NCBI RefSeq assembly: GCF_000154705.2
Contig: NZ_CM002917.1
Span: 4,369,408-4,433,407 of the forward strand
Origin: Hoeflea phototrophica DFL-43
GTDB taxonomy: Bacteria > Pseudomonadota > Alphaproteobacteria > Rhizobiales > Rhizobiaceae
Length of the DNA: 64,000 bases
Direction: 5' to 3'
Shown piece by piece: positions 8,608-17,635 of the stretch. Both the position numbers and the translations under genes were made by a program. Position 1 is the first letter of the stretch. Every line of letters starts with the position of its first letter. Below the pieces are notes generated by a model. That model saw only the letters and a list, made by a program, of their open reading frames with translations. It searched no databases and was not told the origin of the DNA.

Positions 8608-9303
8608 TTACACCTGCTCCACCTCTGCCGTTCCCAAGGGGTTCTGCTCGAGCCAGATCATCCGCAACGCCCCGGCCTGTCCGGTAAACCGCTCTTCCAG
8701 CACGTCGCAGCCATAGATCCGGTCAGCGCGGAAATGCCGGAACGCTCCGCGCAATTCGCACCAGGCTGCCAGCATCACGCATTCAAGGTGATAGACCAGC
8801 GCCAGCGGACGCACCGTTCTCACCGTCTCGCACCCCTTTTCGTCCTGGTAGATCAGCTCCAGCTTGCGTTCATCGCGGATGGCGTCCCGGAGCGTCGCCT
8901 TGGACACACAGCCCTTTGCCGGGTCATCCAGTGCCGCGCCCCAGGGCGCCACCTGAAGCCAGTCGGCGGGACCATGCAGCGCATCGACCTTTTCGTGGAT
9001 CCGGCGTGCAGCCCCCTGCAGCGCGCTGTCGCCGGTGCGCGACAACAGCGCCAGCCCGACCCGCAGCGCCTCGATCTCCTCCAAGTCGAAATTCAGCGGC
9101 GGCAAATCATAGCCGCGGCGCATGATGTAGCCGATCCCCGATTCCCCTTCGATCGGCGTCTTCATGATCTGCAATGCGGAAATGTCCCGGTAGATCGTCC
9201 GGGTGGACACTTCGAGCTGGCGGGCAATCACCTCCGCCGTCACCGGTTGCCTGGCGGACCTCAGGATCTGGATGATTTCGAACAGTCTGTCGGAGCGGCG
9301 CAT
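8608..9303 (-). CDS. HTH-WYL transcriptional regulator (YafY type)
   Basis: A 231-residue regulator: an HTH_11 winged helix at about 1-60 (RRSDRLFEIIQILRSARQPV, then EVSTRTIYRDI) and a WYL domain at about 130-225. The start at 9303 begins directly at the conserved MRRSDRLFEIIQ and has GGA at proper spacing; ATGs upstream add non-conserved residues and would run through the operator candidate. WYL domains sense nucleotides or other small ligands. The gene is divergent from a small unknown gene, and the space between holds a strong inverted repeat. Confidence 0.87.
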   Translation of the reverse strand: MRRSDRLFEIIQILRSARQPVTAEVIARQLEVSTRTIYRDISALQIMKTPIEGESGIGYIMRRGYDLPPLNFDLEEIEALRVGLALLSRTGDSALQGAARRIHEKVDALHGPADWLQVAPWGAALDDPAKGCVSKATLRDAIRDERKLELIYQDEKGCETVRTVRPLALVYHLECVMLAAWCELRGAFRHFRADRIYGCDVLEERFTGQAGALRMIWLEQNPLGTAEVEQV

Positions 9304-9334
9304 GGCGAGAATTCCGTCGTCAGCAGGGATCAAT

Positions 9335-9381
9335 GCTGCTGACATTAACACACCCCCTACTGACACCGTACTGTCAGCAGC
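9335..9381. promoter_or_regulatory. Candidate operator of the WYL regulator
   Basis: GCTGCTGACA at 9335-9344 and its exact complement TGTCAGCAGC at 9372-9381 flank a second CTGACA at 9360-9365. The closer pair forms CTGACA-N6-TGTCAG. Three half-sites lie in the 113 bp between the divergent regulator and the small gene at 9417, consistent with autoregulation and control of the neighbour. Confidence 0.6.
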
Positions 9382-9416
9382 GATCTGCTTTGCTCATGGA
9401 AACAGGAGACCGCACC

Positions 9417-9701
9417 ATGAGCTATTACGACCACGCAACCATGATCGCCCACCGGCTTGGACCATGGCAACAACAACCTGAGCCCCCCTTCGATGTCCCG
9501 GCCAGGCATCGCAAGCGCCGCCCGGACCGGCTTGCCAAGGGTGAGCGCAGCCCGGCGGCCTGTGACCCGGAAACCGGCGACCACGAAGACCGGGGGCGCC
9601 AACCACCTAGCAACACCGGCTGGCGCGGTATGCTCGCAAGTGTTGCGGGCCTGTTGCCGCTGGCGCAATGCAGGGGTCTGTCCAGACGCGGCAAGGCATA
9701 A
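9417..9701 (+). CDS. Small uncharacterised protein (MSYYDHATM N-terminus)
   Basis: A 94-residue ORF with a good ribosome binding site (CAGGAGA, 9403-9409). It starts MSYYDHATMIAHRLGPW and continues into a basic, proline-rich middle (about 28-70) with a short hydrophobic stretch near 74-84. I do not recognise a characterised family; the N-terminal block looks like a short conserved motif seen in small rhizobial proteins, but that is from memory. Its position opposite the WYL regulator, with shared operator half-sites, suggests it is the regulated target. Confidence 0.6.
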   Translation: MSYYDHATMIAHRLGPWQQQPEPPFDVPARHRKRRPDRLAKGERSPAACDPETGDHEDRGRQPPSNTGWRGMLASVAGLLPLAQCRGLSRRGKA

Positions 9702-9760
9702 GCAGACTGCACAGGTGACGTGAGCGTCAAAAGCTGGTAGGAGGCGGCCACTCTTGAAAC

Positions 9761-11008
9761 ATGACCGAGCCCGCGATGCCAGCCACCCTTGACCTGACAG
9801 ACCCTTCTGCACGTCCCGTCCGCCCCGCTGCAATTGCTGCGGATGGCAAGCCTGTGCTCGTCGGCATGGACCGTGACGAACTGATCGCGGCAATGGCAGA
9901 GGCCGGCGTGCCGGAGCGCCAGCGAAAGATGCGCGTCAACCAGCTCTGGCACTGGCTCTATGTCCGCGGCTCGTCCGACTTTGCCGACATGCACACCATT
10001 TCCAAGGATCTGCGCGACAAGCTCGACGCCCATTTCTCGGTCGCACGCCCGGAAATCGTCGAGGAACAGATTTCGTCAGACGGCACGCGCAAATGGCTGA
10101 TGCGGTTTCCGCCGCGCGGCGCCGGCCGGCCGGTTGAGGTCGAAACGGTCTACATTCCCGAGGAAGGCCGCGGCACGCTGTGCATCTCCAGCCAGGTCGG
10201 CTGCACGCTGACCTGCACCTTCTGCCACACCGGCACCCAGAAGCTGGTGCGCAACCTCACGCCCGAGGAAATTCTCGCGCAATTGCTCGTCGCCCGCGAC
10301 CGGCTCGGCGATTTTCCGCACAAGGATACGCCGCAGGGCGCCATCGTGCCGACGGAAGGCCGCAAGGTCACAAACATCGTGATGATGGGCATGGGCGAGC
10401 CGCTCTACAATTTCGAAAACGTCAAGAAGGCACTGCTGATCGCCTCCGACGGCGACGGGCTGGCGCTCTCGAGACGCCGCATCACCCTGTCGACCTCCGG
10501 CGTGGTCCCCGAAATCACCCGCACCGGCACCGAGATCGGTGTCATGCTGGCGATTTCACTGCATGCCGTGCGTGACGAGCTGCGCGACGAGCTGGTGCCG
10601 ATCAACAAGAAATACCCGCTCAAGCAACTCCTCGACGCCTGCCGCGCCTATCCCGGCCTGTCCAATGCGCGCCGCATCACCTTTGAATATGTGATGCTCA
10701 AGGGCGTCAATGACAGCCTGAGCGATGCCAAGGAACTGGTGCGCCTGCTCAAGGGCATTCCCGCCAAGATCAACCTGATCCCGTTCAATCCATGGCCCGG
10801 TTCGGCCTATGAGTGCTCGGACTGGGACACGATCGAGACCTTTGCCGATTTCATCAACGCCAATGGTTATGCTTCGCCGATCCGCACCCCGCGCGGCCGC
10901 GACATTCTCGCAGCCTGCGGTCAGCTCAAGAGTGAATCCGAGCGCATGCGCAAGACCGAGCGGCTGGCGCTCGAGGCGATGATGATCGCCGGCCACGGCG
11001 CGGATTGA
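9761..11008 (+). CDS. rlmN: 23S rRNA A2503 / tRNA A37 C2-methyltransferase RlmN
   Basis: A 415-residue radical SAM enzyme. The cluster-binding C-x3-C-x2-C is Cys148, Cys152, Cys155 (CTLTCTFC). The two extra cysteines needed for the methyl-Cys mechanism are present at Cys141 (seven residues before the cluster motif, as in E. coli) and Cys386 (DILAACGQL). The N-terminal 20-100 region is the RlmN accessory domain ([13 protein letters not shown]). The N-terminus is slightly long; an internal ATG at 9776 is an alternative start. A small membrane protein follows by 9 bp. Confidence 0.96.
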   Translation: MTEPAMPATLDLTDPSARPVRPAAIAADGKPVLVGMDRDELIAAMAEAGVPERQRKMRVNQLWHWLYVRGSSDFADMHTISKDLRDKLDAHFSVARPEIVEEQISSDGTRKWLMRFPPRGAGRPVEVETVYIPEEGRGTLCISSQVGCTLTCTFCHTGTQKLVRNLTPEEILAQLLVARDRLGDFPHKDTPQGAIVPTEGRKVTNIVMMGMGEPLYNFENVKKALLIASDGDGLALSRRRITLSTSGVVPEITRTGTEIGVMLAISLHAVRDELRDELVPINKKYPLKQLLDACRAYPGLSNARRITFEYVMLKGVNDSLSDAKELVRLLKGIPAKINLIPFNPWPGSAYECSDWDTIETFADFINANGYASPIRTPRGRDILAACGQLKSESERMRKTERLALEAMMIAGHGAD

Positions 11009-11017
11009 CGGCGCGCC

Positions 11018-11509
11018 ATGGCTGACATCCTGCGCCCGATTATCCGGATGTTTGTCATCACATTGGGGTTTTTCGCAGCCTTCCTGGCTGCCGGCACAGC
11101 GTTTGTGTTTCTGGCGCGGCTGGTGGTGCCGGAAGATTTCGGGCGCATCGACGAGCTTGAGCTGACCGTCACACTGGCCGTCGGCATACTCGGAGTATCG
11201 AGCCTGTTTGCCCGCGCGTTGCTGCTGCCGGCCTTTGCCGTGATTGCGGGTTTCGAGTTTTTCAAGCTGCGCGACTGGCTCAGCCACGCACTGGCCGGCG
11301 GGTTGCTGGCTCTGGCGGCGGCGAGCCTTCCGCTGGCTGGGACCGCGGATGCAGCAAATGCTGGCAACCCTGCCTGGGACATCGCCATCCGCATTGCCTG
11401 CGGGATCATCGGCGCCACGCTCTACTGGCTGATTGCCGGCCGCAACGCCGGACGCTGGCTGCCGAGCGAGCGCGCGAAAGCCAACGAAACCGGCGACATC
11501 GAAGCCTGA
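11018..11509 (+). CDS. Conserved small membrane protein downstream of rlmN
   Basis: A 163-residue protein with about four membrane segments (about 8-30, 47-68, 84-104, 118-138) and a short polar C-terminus. I do not recognise a functional family. It lies 9 bp after rlmN and is probably cotranscribed. Its stop at 11509 directly abuts the stop of the convergent LysE gene at 11510, leaving no room for a separate terminator. Confidence 0.7.
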   Translation: MADILRPIIRMFVITLGFFAAFLAAGTAFVFLARLVVPEDFGRIDELELTVTLAVGILGVSSLFARALLLPAFAVIAGFEFFKLRDWLSHALAGGLLALAAASLPLAGTADAANAGNPAWDIAIRIACGIIGATLYWLIAGRNAGRWLPSERAKANETGDIEA

Positions 11510-12157
11510 TCAGCGGCTCTGGGTCAGCAGAATCCTCACCGCAAACACCGAAAACACAGCCGCGAAGACATAGTCCACCACCCGCATTACCTGCGGCTTG
11601 CGCTTGAGCCAGGCCGACAGCCCGTTGGCGCCGAGAACAACCACAATGGCGACCGGCAGCGCAATGATGATCGACAGCACGCCGAGAAAGATCAGCTTGC
11701 CGGTTACATGCGGATCATTGACGCTGACAAATTGCGGCAGGAAGGTCATGAAGAAGATGATGACCTTGGGATTGAGAAGATTGACCCAGAACCCGTTGAG
11801 AAACGCCTTGAAATAGGACGCGTCGTTCTTGCCCGTCGCCTCGACGGCAAGCACCGAGCGGTTACGCACCGCCTGAATGGCGAGCCAGAGGAGATAGCCC
11901 GCGCCACCGGTTTTCAGAACCAGGAACGCGACGGGTGACGCAACCACCAGCGCCGAGATTCCAAAGGCAACAAGCAGCGTGTGAATGACAATCCCGAGAT
12001 TGGTGCCCAGCATCGCCATCATGCCGATGGCCTTGCCATCACGGATGGCACGGCTCATCCACAGCGTCATGTCCGGCCCGGGCGTGATCGCCAGCAAGAG
12101 CACGGCAAGACTGAAGGCGGCGAGCACAGGCAGGCCCGGGATGAAGTCGGAAAGCAT
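11510..12157 (-). CDS. LysE/RhtB family amino acid exporter
   Basis: A 215-residue membrane protein with six hydrophobic segments. The N-terminal signature LLAITPGPDMTLWMSRAI (about 21-38) is typical of the RhtB/LysE family, as is the internal GFWVNLLNPKVIIFFMTFLPQF segment. These transporters export amino acids such as threonine, homoserine or leucine; the substrate here is not predictable. It is convergent with the rlmN pair. Confidence 0.9.
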   Translation of the reverse strand: MLSDFIPGLPVLAAFSLAVLLLAITPGPDMTLWMSRAIRDGKAIGMMAMLGTNLGIVIHTLLVAFGISALVVASPVAFLVLKTGGAGYLLWLAIQAVRNRSVLAVEATGKNDASYFKAFLNGFWVNLLNPKVIIFFMTFLPQFVSVNDPHVTGKLIFLGVLSIIIALPVAIVVVLGANGLSAWLKRKPQVMRVVDYVFAAVFSVFAVRILLTQSR

Positions 12158-12219
12158 GGCAAGAATCCAGATTGGCCGAGCACTACCTCTAAGCTGGTTT
12201 CAGCTTGCTGCCAATCAGA

Positions 12220-13032
12220 TCATTCGTCGAGCTGTTCCATTATTGTTGGATCGACAATATCTATCCTTGCACCAGGTTCCATACCAAATATCTGGTGAAA
12301 TTCGTCAGGACTGAGCAAGGCCGCCGCCTGATCCAGCAAATGTTGGTTGCGGGCGTTGAGAAGGGCTGCATCCGGCGGAAAGAAACCGGGGATCTTCTGC
12401 GCGGCAAAGGTGTTGACCTCTGTCCTCAGTGCCAGGAGCTGGTCAAGCAACTCAGGCTTGTCGGAAAGCACTTGCCGTGCATGATCAGCAAAATCGTCAG
12501 GCAGGTGTTCCACTCGTTCCTCCATCGCTGATGGTAGCTTTGTCATCGGCTTTGCCCCGGCGCAGGCCATAAGTTTGGCCTTCCAGGCAGCATGCTGCAA
12601 TCCATAAGTGCCATAAAGGAACGTGCTGATCGCATATCCGCGTGCGGCTTTCACGGTCATTGGCAGAGAACCGGCTGCTTTTGTTGCATAAAGCACCTGG
12701 TTGGCGAGTTGATGGCACACTCCATCTATGCCGTAACTGAAAATGGTGCCGCGTGCTGCCGTATTGGTTTTCGAACTGGCATTGGGAAGCACAAGGCAAT
12801 CCGCGATACTGCGGTCACCGGTCTTGCTGCCAATGAATCCGGGTGGATTTCCAGGCACTCCGCCTTTTGGGTGAAACGAGCCCCAGCAGTACCAGTTGGC
12901 CTCTTTGGCCTTCTTTACCGCCGCGATATCGGGATAGGCATGCTTACGGCTGTCATAGGTGGTGATCCAAGTATGATCGACCGGCGAACCGCTGCTATAG
13001 GCCGGTACGACCCAGGCAAATAACGTGGACAT
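12220..13032 (-). CDS. Orphan protein of unknown function with possible His/Cys active-site motifs
   Basis: A 270-residue protein with a strong ribosome binding site (GGGAGGAG) before the ATG at 13032; no signal peptide or membrane segment is clear. Visible motif blocks are VDHTWITTYD (His20), NWYCWGSFHPKGG (Cys49), YGIDGVCHQLANQVL (Cys106, His107, Asn111) and ARGYAISTFLYGTYG (about 130-144). The C-terminal 100 residues look helical. His before a helix-initial Cys is reminiscent of circularly permuted NlpC/P60 (LRAT/YiiX-like) hydrolases, but this is only a pattern guess. Base composition is lower than its neighbours (23 G/C of 60 at 12241-12300), suggesting transfer. Its promoter region holds a perfect 9-bp inverted repeat. 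Confidence 0.7.
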   Translation of the reverse strand: MSTLFAWVVPAYSSGSPVDHTWITTYDSRKHAYPDIAAVKKAKEANWYCWGSFHPKGGVPGNPPGFIGSKTGDRSIADCLVLPNASSKTNTAARGTIFSYGIDGVCHQLANQVLYATKAAGSLPMTVKAARGYAISTFLYGTYGLQHAAWKAKLMACAGAKPMTKLPSAMEERVEHLPDDFADHARQVLSDKPELLDQLLALRTEVNTFAAQKIPGFFPPDAALLNARNQHLLDQAAALLSPDEFHQIFGMEPGARIDIVDPTIMEQLDE

Positions 13033-13047
13033 GATGGCTCCTCCCTT

Positions 13048-13077
13048 TTGGGTGTAGGATAAGTATAATACACCCAA
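13048..13077. promoter_or_regulatory. Perfect inverted repeat over the promoter of the orphan gene
   Basis: TTGGGTGTA (13048-13056) and TACACCCAA (13069-13077) flank a 12-base AT-rich spacer that, on the minus strand, contains TATACT, a -10-like hexamer. The repeat ends 15 bp before the start codon of the orphan gene and lies just past the end of the SDR gene. It could be an operator or a hairpin in the transcript. Confidence 0.5.
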
Positions 13078-13097
13078 TGAGAGAAACCAAATCATGC

Positions 13098-13952
13098 CTA
13101 CTTTTTCAGGTATGCATCAAAATCCGCTGCACAATCGGGATGCCAGCGCGACAGGGGTGGCCGGTTCTCGATGATATCGCCTGCGGCCCAGGCAATGCGC
13201 TTCTCGTCGGTGGCGCGATCGACATCATTGTCGGGGCAGAGAATGTAGAAATCGCCTCTCTCCAGGCTTTCCATCATGAAATCGACCGTCTGCTCCGGCG
13301 TCCAGGCACCACCCGGCTTCTCGGTCCGGCCCCTTGCCGTCAGCGGCGTGTAGACAAAGCCCGGGATCAACAGATGGGCGTTGACCTGGCAACCCGCCGT
13401 GTTGCGCAACTCGTGCTGCAAGGCTTCGGTGAAGGCCTTCACACCGGCTTTGGCGACATTGTAGGCGGGATCACCGGGCGGTGTGGTGATGCCTTGCTTG
13501 GATCCGGTGTTGATGATCATCGCCGGTTCGCCATGGGCAATCATCTTCGGCCCGAACAGCCGGGTTCCGTGAATGATACCCATCAGATTGACGTTGAGGA
13601 CCCGTTCCCAGTTCTCCTCCAGACCGAAAAGGCTGCTTCCGGGCTGGATGCCGGCATTGTTCATCAGCACATGAACATCGCCAAACTGCCCCGCCACCGT
13701 CTGCTCCAGAGCCGCGACAGCCTCCCGGTCGCTGACATCGGTTGCGACAGCGGCAATCCTGGCATCCGCGTTTTTCGACTGCGCGGCCACGATCTCCCGG
13801 GCATCCGCTAGCTTGCCCTGGTCATTGTCGACAAGAACCACAGCCATGCCCCGCGCCGCAAAGCGTGTCGCGGCGGCAAGACCGATGCCGGAAGCCGCTC
13901 CGGTCACAACCGCCACCTTGCCGTCCCCGAGTATCGATTGCAGATCAGCCAT
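13098..13952 (-). CDS. Short-chain dehydrogenase/reductase
   Basis: A 284-residue classical SDR. The cofactor motif TGAASGIG is at about 17-24, VLVDND at the end of strand 2 suggests an acidic residue and NAD preference, NNAG is near residue 95, and the YNVAKAG motif provides the catalytic Tyr and Lys. The extended C-terminus (WTPEQTVDFMMESLERGDFYILCPDNDV) is shared with a subset of SDRs of unknown substrate. The start at 13952 has GGGAGGACG as ribosome binding site. The orphan gene lies downstream on the same strand. Confidence 0.88.
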   Translation of the reverse strand: MADLQSILGDGKVAVVTGAASGIGLAAATRFAARGMAVVLVDNDQGKLADAREIVAAQSKNADARIAAVATDVSDREAVAALEQTVAGQFGDVHVLMNNAGIQPGSSLFGLEENWERVLNVNLMGIIHGTRLFGPKMIAHGEPAMIINTGSKQGITTPPGDPAYNVAKAGVKAFTEALQHELRNTAGCQVNAHLLIPGFVYTPLTARGRTEKPGGAWTPEQTVDFMMESLERGDFYILCPDNDVDRATDEKRIAWAAGDIIENRPPLSRWHPDCAADFDAYLKK

Positions 13953-14031
13953 TTTCGTCCTCCCTTTGCATGAACACCCGTTTTGCCACAAAACCCCGCA
14001 ACGGCCACCCGTCAACCCAATTGCCTACAAG

Positions 14032-14087
14032 CCTTGCTTGCCCGGCAAGGGCTTAACCCTTGCATGGCGCTGCAAACCGGCTAAAAG
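14032..14087 (+). promoter_or_regulatory. Candidate argG promoter with an upstream inverted repeat
   Basis: An inverted repeat CCTTGC-N7-GCAAGG (14032-14050) is followed by TTGCAT (14060-14065) and TAAAAG (14082-14087) with a 16-bp spacer. This is a plausible sigma-70 promoter about 65 bp upstream of argG. No known arginine regulator site is recognised. Confidence 0.3.
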
Positions 14088-14150
14088 TGCCGCCAAATTC
14101 AAGGCCCCCGGCACTCCCGTCGGGCCAGACACCATAACAGGAATTCAATC

Positions 14151-15380
14151 ATGGCAACGCACAAGGACGTCAAAAAGGTCGTTCTCGCCTACTCAGGCGG
14201 CCTCGACACCTCGATCATTCTCAAATGGCTGCAGACCGAACTCGGCGCAGAGGTGGTGACTTTCACCGCCGATCTCGGCCAGGGCGACGAGCTGGGCCCG
14301 GCACGCAAGAAGGCCGAGCTGATGGGGATTCCCGACAAGAACATCTACATCGAGGATGTCCGCGAGGAATTCGTCCGCGATTTTGTGTTCCCGATGTTCC
14401 GCGCCAATGCCGTCTATGAGGGCGTCTACCTGCTCGGCACCTCGATCGCCCGGCCGCTGATTTCCAAGCGCCTGGTCGAGATCGCCGAGGAAACCGGCGC
14501 CGACGCGATTGCCCATGGCGCCACCGGCAAGGGCAATGACCAGGTCCGCTTCGAACTCTCGGCCTATGCGCTCAACCCCGACATCAAGGTGATCGCCCCC
14601 TGGCGCGACTGGACCCTGAAATCGCGCACCGAGCTGATCGCCTTTGCCGAAGCGCATCAGATTCCGATTCCGAAGGACAAGCGCGGCGAAGCACCGTTCT
14701 CGGTTGACGCCAACCTGTTGCACTCCTCCTCCGAGGGCAAGGTTCTGGAAGATCCGAACGAGGAAGCGCCGGAATATGTCTACCAGCGCTCGGTGTCTCC
14801 GGAAGATGCGCCCGACAAGGCAACCGAGATCGAAATCGGCTTCAAGGCTGGCGACGCCGTCTCGATCAATGGCGAAACACTGTCGCCGGCAACCATTCTG
14901 GCGCGCCTCAATGATCTCGGCCGCGACAATGGCATCGGCCGGCTGGATCTGGTGGAAAACCGTTTCGTCGGCATGAAGTCCCGCGGCGTTTACGAGACAC
15001 CGGGCGGCACCATTCTGCTGACCGCACACCGGGCGATGGAATCGATCACCCTTGACCGTGGCGCTGCCCACCTCAAGGACGAGCTGATGCCGCGCTATGC
15101 CGAGCTGATCTACAACGGCTTCTGGTTCTCACCCGAGCGCGAGATGCTGCAGGCAGCCATTGACCACAGCCAGCGTGAGGTCGAGGGCACCGTGCGGCTC
15201 AAGCTCTACAAGGGCAATGTCATCGTCACCGGACGCGCTTCGCCGAAATCGCTCTATGACGACGCGCTGGTCACCTTCGAGGATGACCGCGGCGCCTATG
15301 ACCAGAAGGATGCCGCCGGCTTCATTCGCCTGAACGCGCTCCGGCTCCGGACCCTGGCTGCCCGCAACCGCAACAGCTAG
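14151..15380 (+). CDS. argG: Argininosuccinate synthase
   Basis: A 409-residue enzyme that joins citrulline and aspartate with ATP in arginine biosynthesis. The PP-loop ATP motif is AYSGGLDTS (residues 13-21). Other conserved blocks are visible: [15 protein letters not shown] (about 118-132), the APWRDW segment, and the C-terminal SPKSLYD. Length is normal for the family. The gene stands alone, with an intrinsic terminator 22 bp after its stop. Confidence 0.97.
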   Translation: MATHKDVKKVVLAYSGGLDTSIILKWLQTELGAEVVTFTADLGQGDELGPARKKAELMGIPDKNIYIEDVREEFVRDFVFPMFRANAVYEGVYLLGTSIARPLISKRLVEIAEETGADAIAHGATGKGNDQVRFELSAYALNPDIKVIAPWRDWTLKSRTELIAFAEAHQIPIPKDKRGEAPFSVDANLLHSSSEGKVLEDPNEEAPEYVYQRSVSPEDAPDKATEIEIGFKAGDAVSINGETLSPATILARLNDLGRDNGIGRLDLVENRFVGMKSRGVYETPGGTILLTAHRAMESITLDRGAAHLKDELMPRYAELIYNGFWFSPEREMLQAAIDHSQREVEGTVRLKLYKGNVIVTGRASPKSLYDDALVTFEDDRGAYDQKDAAGFIRLNALRLRTLAARNRNS

Positions 15381-15402
15381 GTTCGAAGATACAGGATCGA
15401 AC

Positions 15403-15440
15403 AGGGCGGAGCCGGATCAGGCTCCGCCCTTTTTGTTTTG
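15403..15440 (+). terminator. Intrinsic terminator after argG
   Basis: A perfect 11-bp stem AGGGCGGAGCC / GGCTCCGCCCT with a 6-base loop (15403-15430) is followed by TTTTGTTTTG. Confidence 0.93.
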
Positions 15441-15534
15441 CCCTTCACGAGGCCTTGATTGCCGGGCAGCGCACGCTGCGCCTTGTCCAAGCTCCGCCGC
15501 CCGCCTACATGGAGAGCATGACAAGGAGTTTCTC

Positions 15535-17586
15535 ATGACCCAATCCGCCGCGCCGATTTTCGACTGGACTGCGCCACTTGGCCTGCCCGAGTTCCAGGCC
15601 ATTGCCGATGAGGATTTTAAGCCGGCTTTCGAACTTGGATTCGCCGAGCATGACGCAGAAATCGATGCGATTGCGAAGAACCCCGCTGCACCCGATTTCG
15701 ACAACACCATGGTGGCTCTGGAGCTTGCGGGCGACAAGCTGTCGAGGGTCTCCTCGCTGTTCTGGAACCGCGCCGGTACCGACACCAATGATGCGATCCA
15801 GGCGCTTGAGCGCGAGATCGCGCCGCAAATGTCACGGCACTACTCGAAGATTGCCATGAACCGCGATCTCTTCGCGCGCGTGGACGAATTGTACCGAAAC
15901 CGACACGACCTTGGTTTGACAGAGGAACAGGATCGGTTGCTGGAGCGGATCTGGAAATCCTTCATCAAGTCGGGCGCAGGCCTCGATCCCGAGGGTCAGG
16001 CGCGGCTGGCGGAAATCGGCGAAAAGCTCGCCGGGCTCGGCGCCCGGTTCGGACAGAATGTGCTGGCCGACGAAAAGGATTGGCTGCTGCTGCTTGACGA
16101 CGGAGCCGATCTCGACGGGCTGTCAGATGATCTGCGCGCCGCCATGGCCGCTGTGGCAGAAGAGCTGGGCCACAAGGGCAAGTTCGCCGTCACCCTGTCG
16201 CGGTCGATCATCGAGCCGTTCCTGACCAGCAGCGCCCGCCGCGATTTGCGCGAGCAGGCCTTCCGCGCCTGGACCGCGCGCGGTGCCAATGGCGGCGAAA
16301 CGGACAATTCCGCGCTGATTTCCGAGATCATCGCCCTGCGCACCGAGAAAGCCGAGCTGCTGGGCTATGAGAGCTACGCCGCGCTCAAGCTCGACAACAC
16401 CATGGCCAAGACCCCCGATGCCGTTGAAGCGCTTCTCGGCGATGTCTGGACCCGCGCGGTCGAACGCGCCGAAGCTGACAAGCTCGATCTGGCCGGATTG
16501 ATCGGCGAGGAGGGGGGCAACCATGATGTCGCCGCCTGGGACTGGCGTTATTATGCCGAGAGGCTGAAGGCCCGGAAGTTCGATTTCTCCGAGGCCGAAC
16601 TCAAGCCCTATCTCTCGCTCGACAAGATGATTGACGCCTGTTTCGACGTCGCACACCGGCTGTTCGGCATCACCATGATCCCCCGTCCGGATATCAAAGG
16701 CCCGCATCCCGATGCCCGGGTTTTCGAGGTCAAGGACAGAAACGGTGCGCCGCTTGCGACCTTCGTGGCCGACTATTTCGCCCGTCCGTCCAAGCGCTCC
16801 GGCGCCTGGATGAGCGGGATGCAGAGCCAGCACAAGCTGCCGATGCCCGACGGAAGCCTTGGCGAAAAGCCGATCATCACCAATGTGATGAACTTCGCCA
16901 AGCCGGCAGCTGGCCAGCAGGCGCTGCTCTCACTCGATGACGCCCGCACCCTGTTTCACGAATTCGGCCACGCCCTGCATGGAATGCTGTCGGATGTGAC
17001 CTACCCTTCGCTGTCAGGCACCTCGGTCAGCCGTGACTTCGTGGAGCTGCCATCGCAGCTCTTTGAGCACTGGCTCACCGTTCCGGAAATCCTCGAAAAA
17101 CACGCCCGCCATTGCAAGACCGGCGAACCGATCCCGCGCGCGCTGCTCGACAAGGTGCTTTCCGCCCAGACTTTCGACGCAGGTTTCGGCGCTGTCGAAT
17201 TCACCGCCTCCGCGCTGGTCGACATGGCCTGGCACACCGGCGGCGCGAAAGCCGATCCGGCGACATTCGAAGCTGAAACCCTGAAGAAGCTGGGGCTGCC
17301 CGTGGCCATCGTGATGCGCCACGCCAGCCCGCATTTCCTGCATGTGTTTGCTGGCGAAGGCTATTCGGCTGGCTATTACTCCTACATGTGGTCGGAAGTG
17401 CTCGATGCCGATGCCTTTGCCGCCTTTGAGGAAACCGGCGATCCCTTCAACCCGGAGATGGCGGAGAAGCTTCGCGCCAACATCTATTCCGCCGGCGGGT
17501 CACGCGATCCGGCAGAGCTCTACAAGGCTTTCCGTGGCCGCATGCCCGATCCCACGGCGATGCTTGAGAAGCGCGGCCTCGCCTGA
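15535..17586 (+). CDS. M3 family zinc oligopeptidase (OpdA/Dcp type)
   Basis: A 683-residue cytosolic metallopeptidase without a signal peptide. The zinc site HEFGH begins at His475 (HEFGHALHG), with the downstream Glu region following near 500. The N-terminal half is helical as in oligopeptidase A. These enzymes degrade short peptides, including cleaved signal peptides. The start at 15535 has AGGAG at good spacing; an in-frame start at 15433 would lie inside the argG terminator. Convergent with the VOC gene. Confidence 0.93.
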   Translation: MTQSAAPIFDWTAPLGLPEFQAIADEDFKPAFELGFAEHDAEIDAIAKNPAAPDFDNTMVALELAGDKLSRVSSLFWNRAGTDTNDAIQALEREIAPQMSRHYSKIAMNRDLFARVDELYRNRHDLGLTEEQDRLLERIWKSFIKSGAGLDPEGQARLAEIGEKLAGLGARFGQNVLADEKDWLLLLDDGADLDGLSDDLRAAMAAVAEELGHKGKFAVTLSRSIIEPFLTSSARRDLREQAFRAWTARGANGGETDNSALISEIIALRTEKAELLGYESYAALKLDNTMAKTPDAVEALLGDVWTRAVERAEADKLDLAGLIGEEGGNHDVAAWDWRYYAERLKARKFDFSEAELKPYLSLDKMIDACFDVAHRLFGITMIPRPDIKGPHPDARVFEVKDRNGAPLATFVADYFARPSKRSGAWMSGMQSQHKLPMPDGSLGEKPIITNVMNFAKPAAGQQALLSLDDARTLFHEFGHALHGMLSDVTYPSLSGTSVSRDFVELPSQLFEHWLTVPEILEKHARHCKTGEPIPRALLDKVLSAQTFDAGFGAVEFTASALVDMAWHTGGAKADPATFEAETLKKLGLPVAIVMRHASPHFLHVFAGEGYSAGYYSYMWSEVLDADAFAAFEETGDPFNPEMAEKLRANIYSAGGSRDPAELYKAFRGRMPDPTAMLEKRGLA

Positions 17587-17635
17587 CCCGTTACCTGGCA
17601 TGCTCATCCCATGCCGGGGCACCGCGAGCCAGGCG

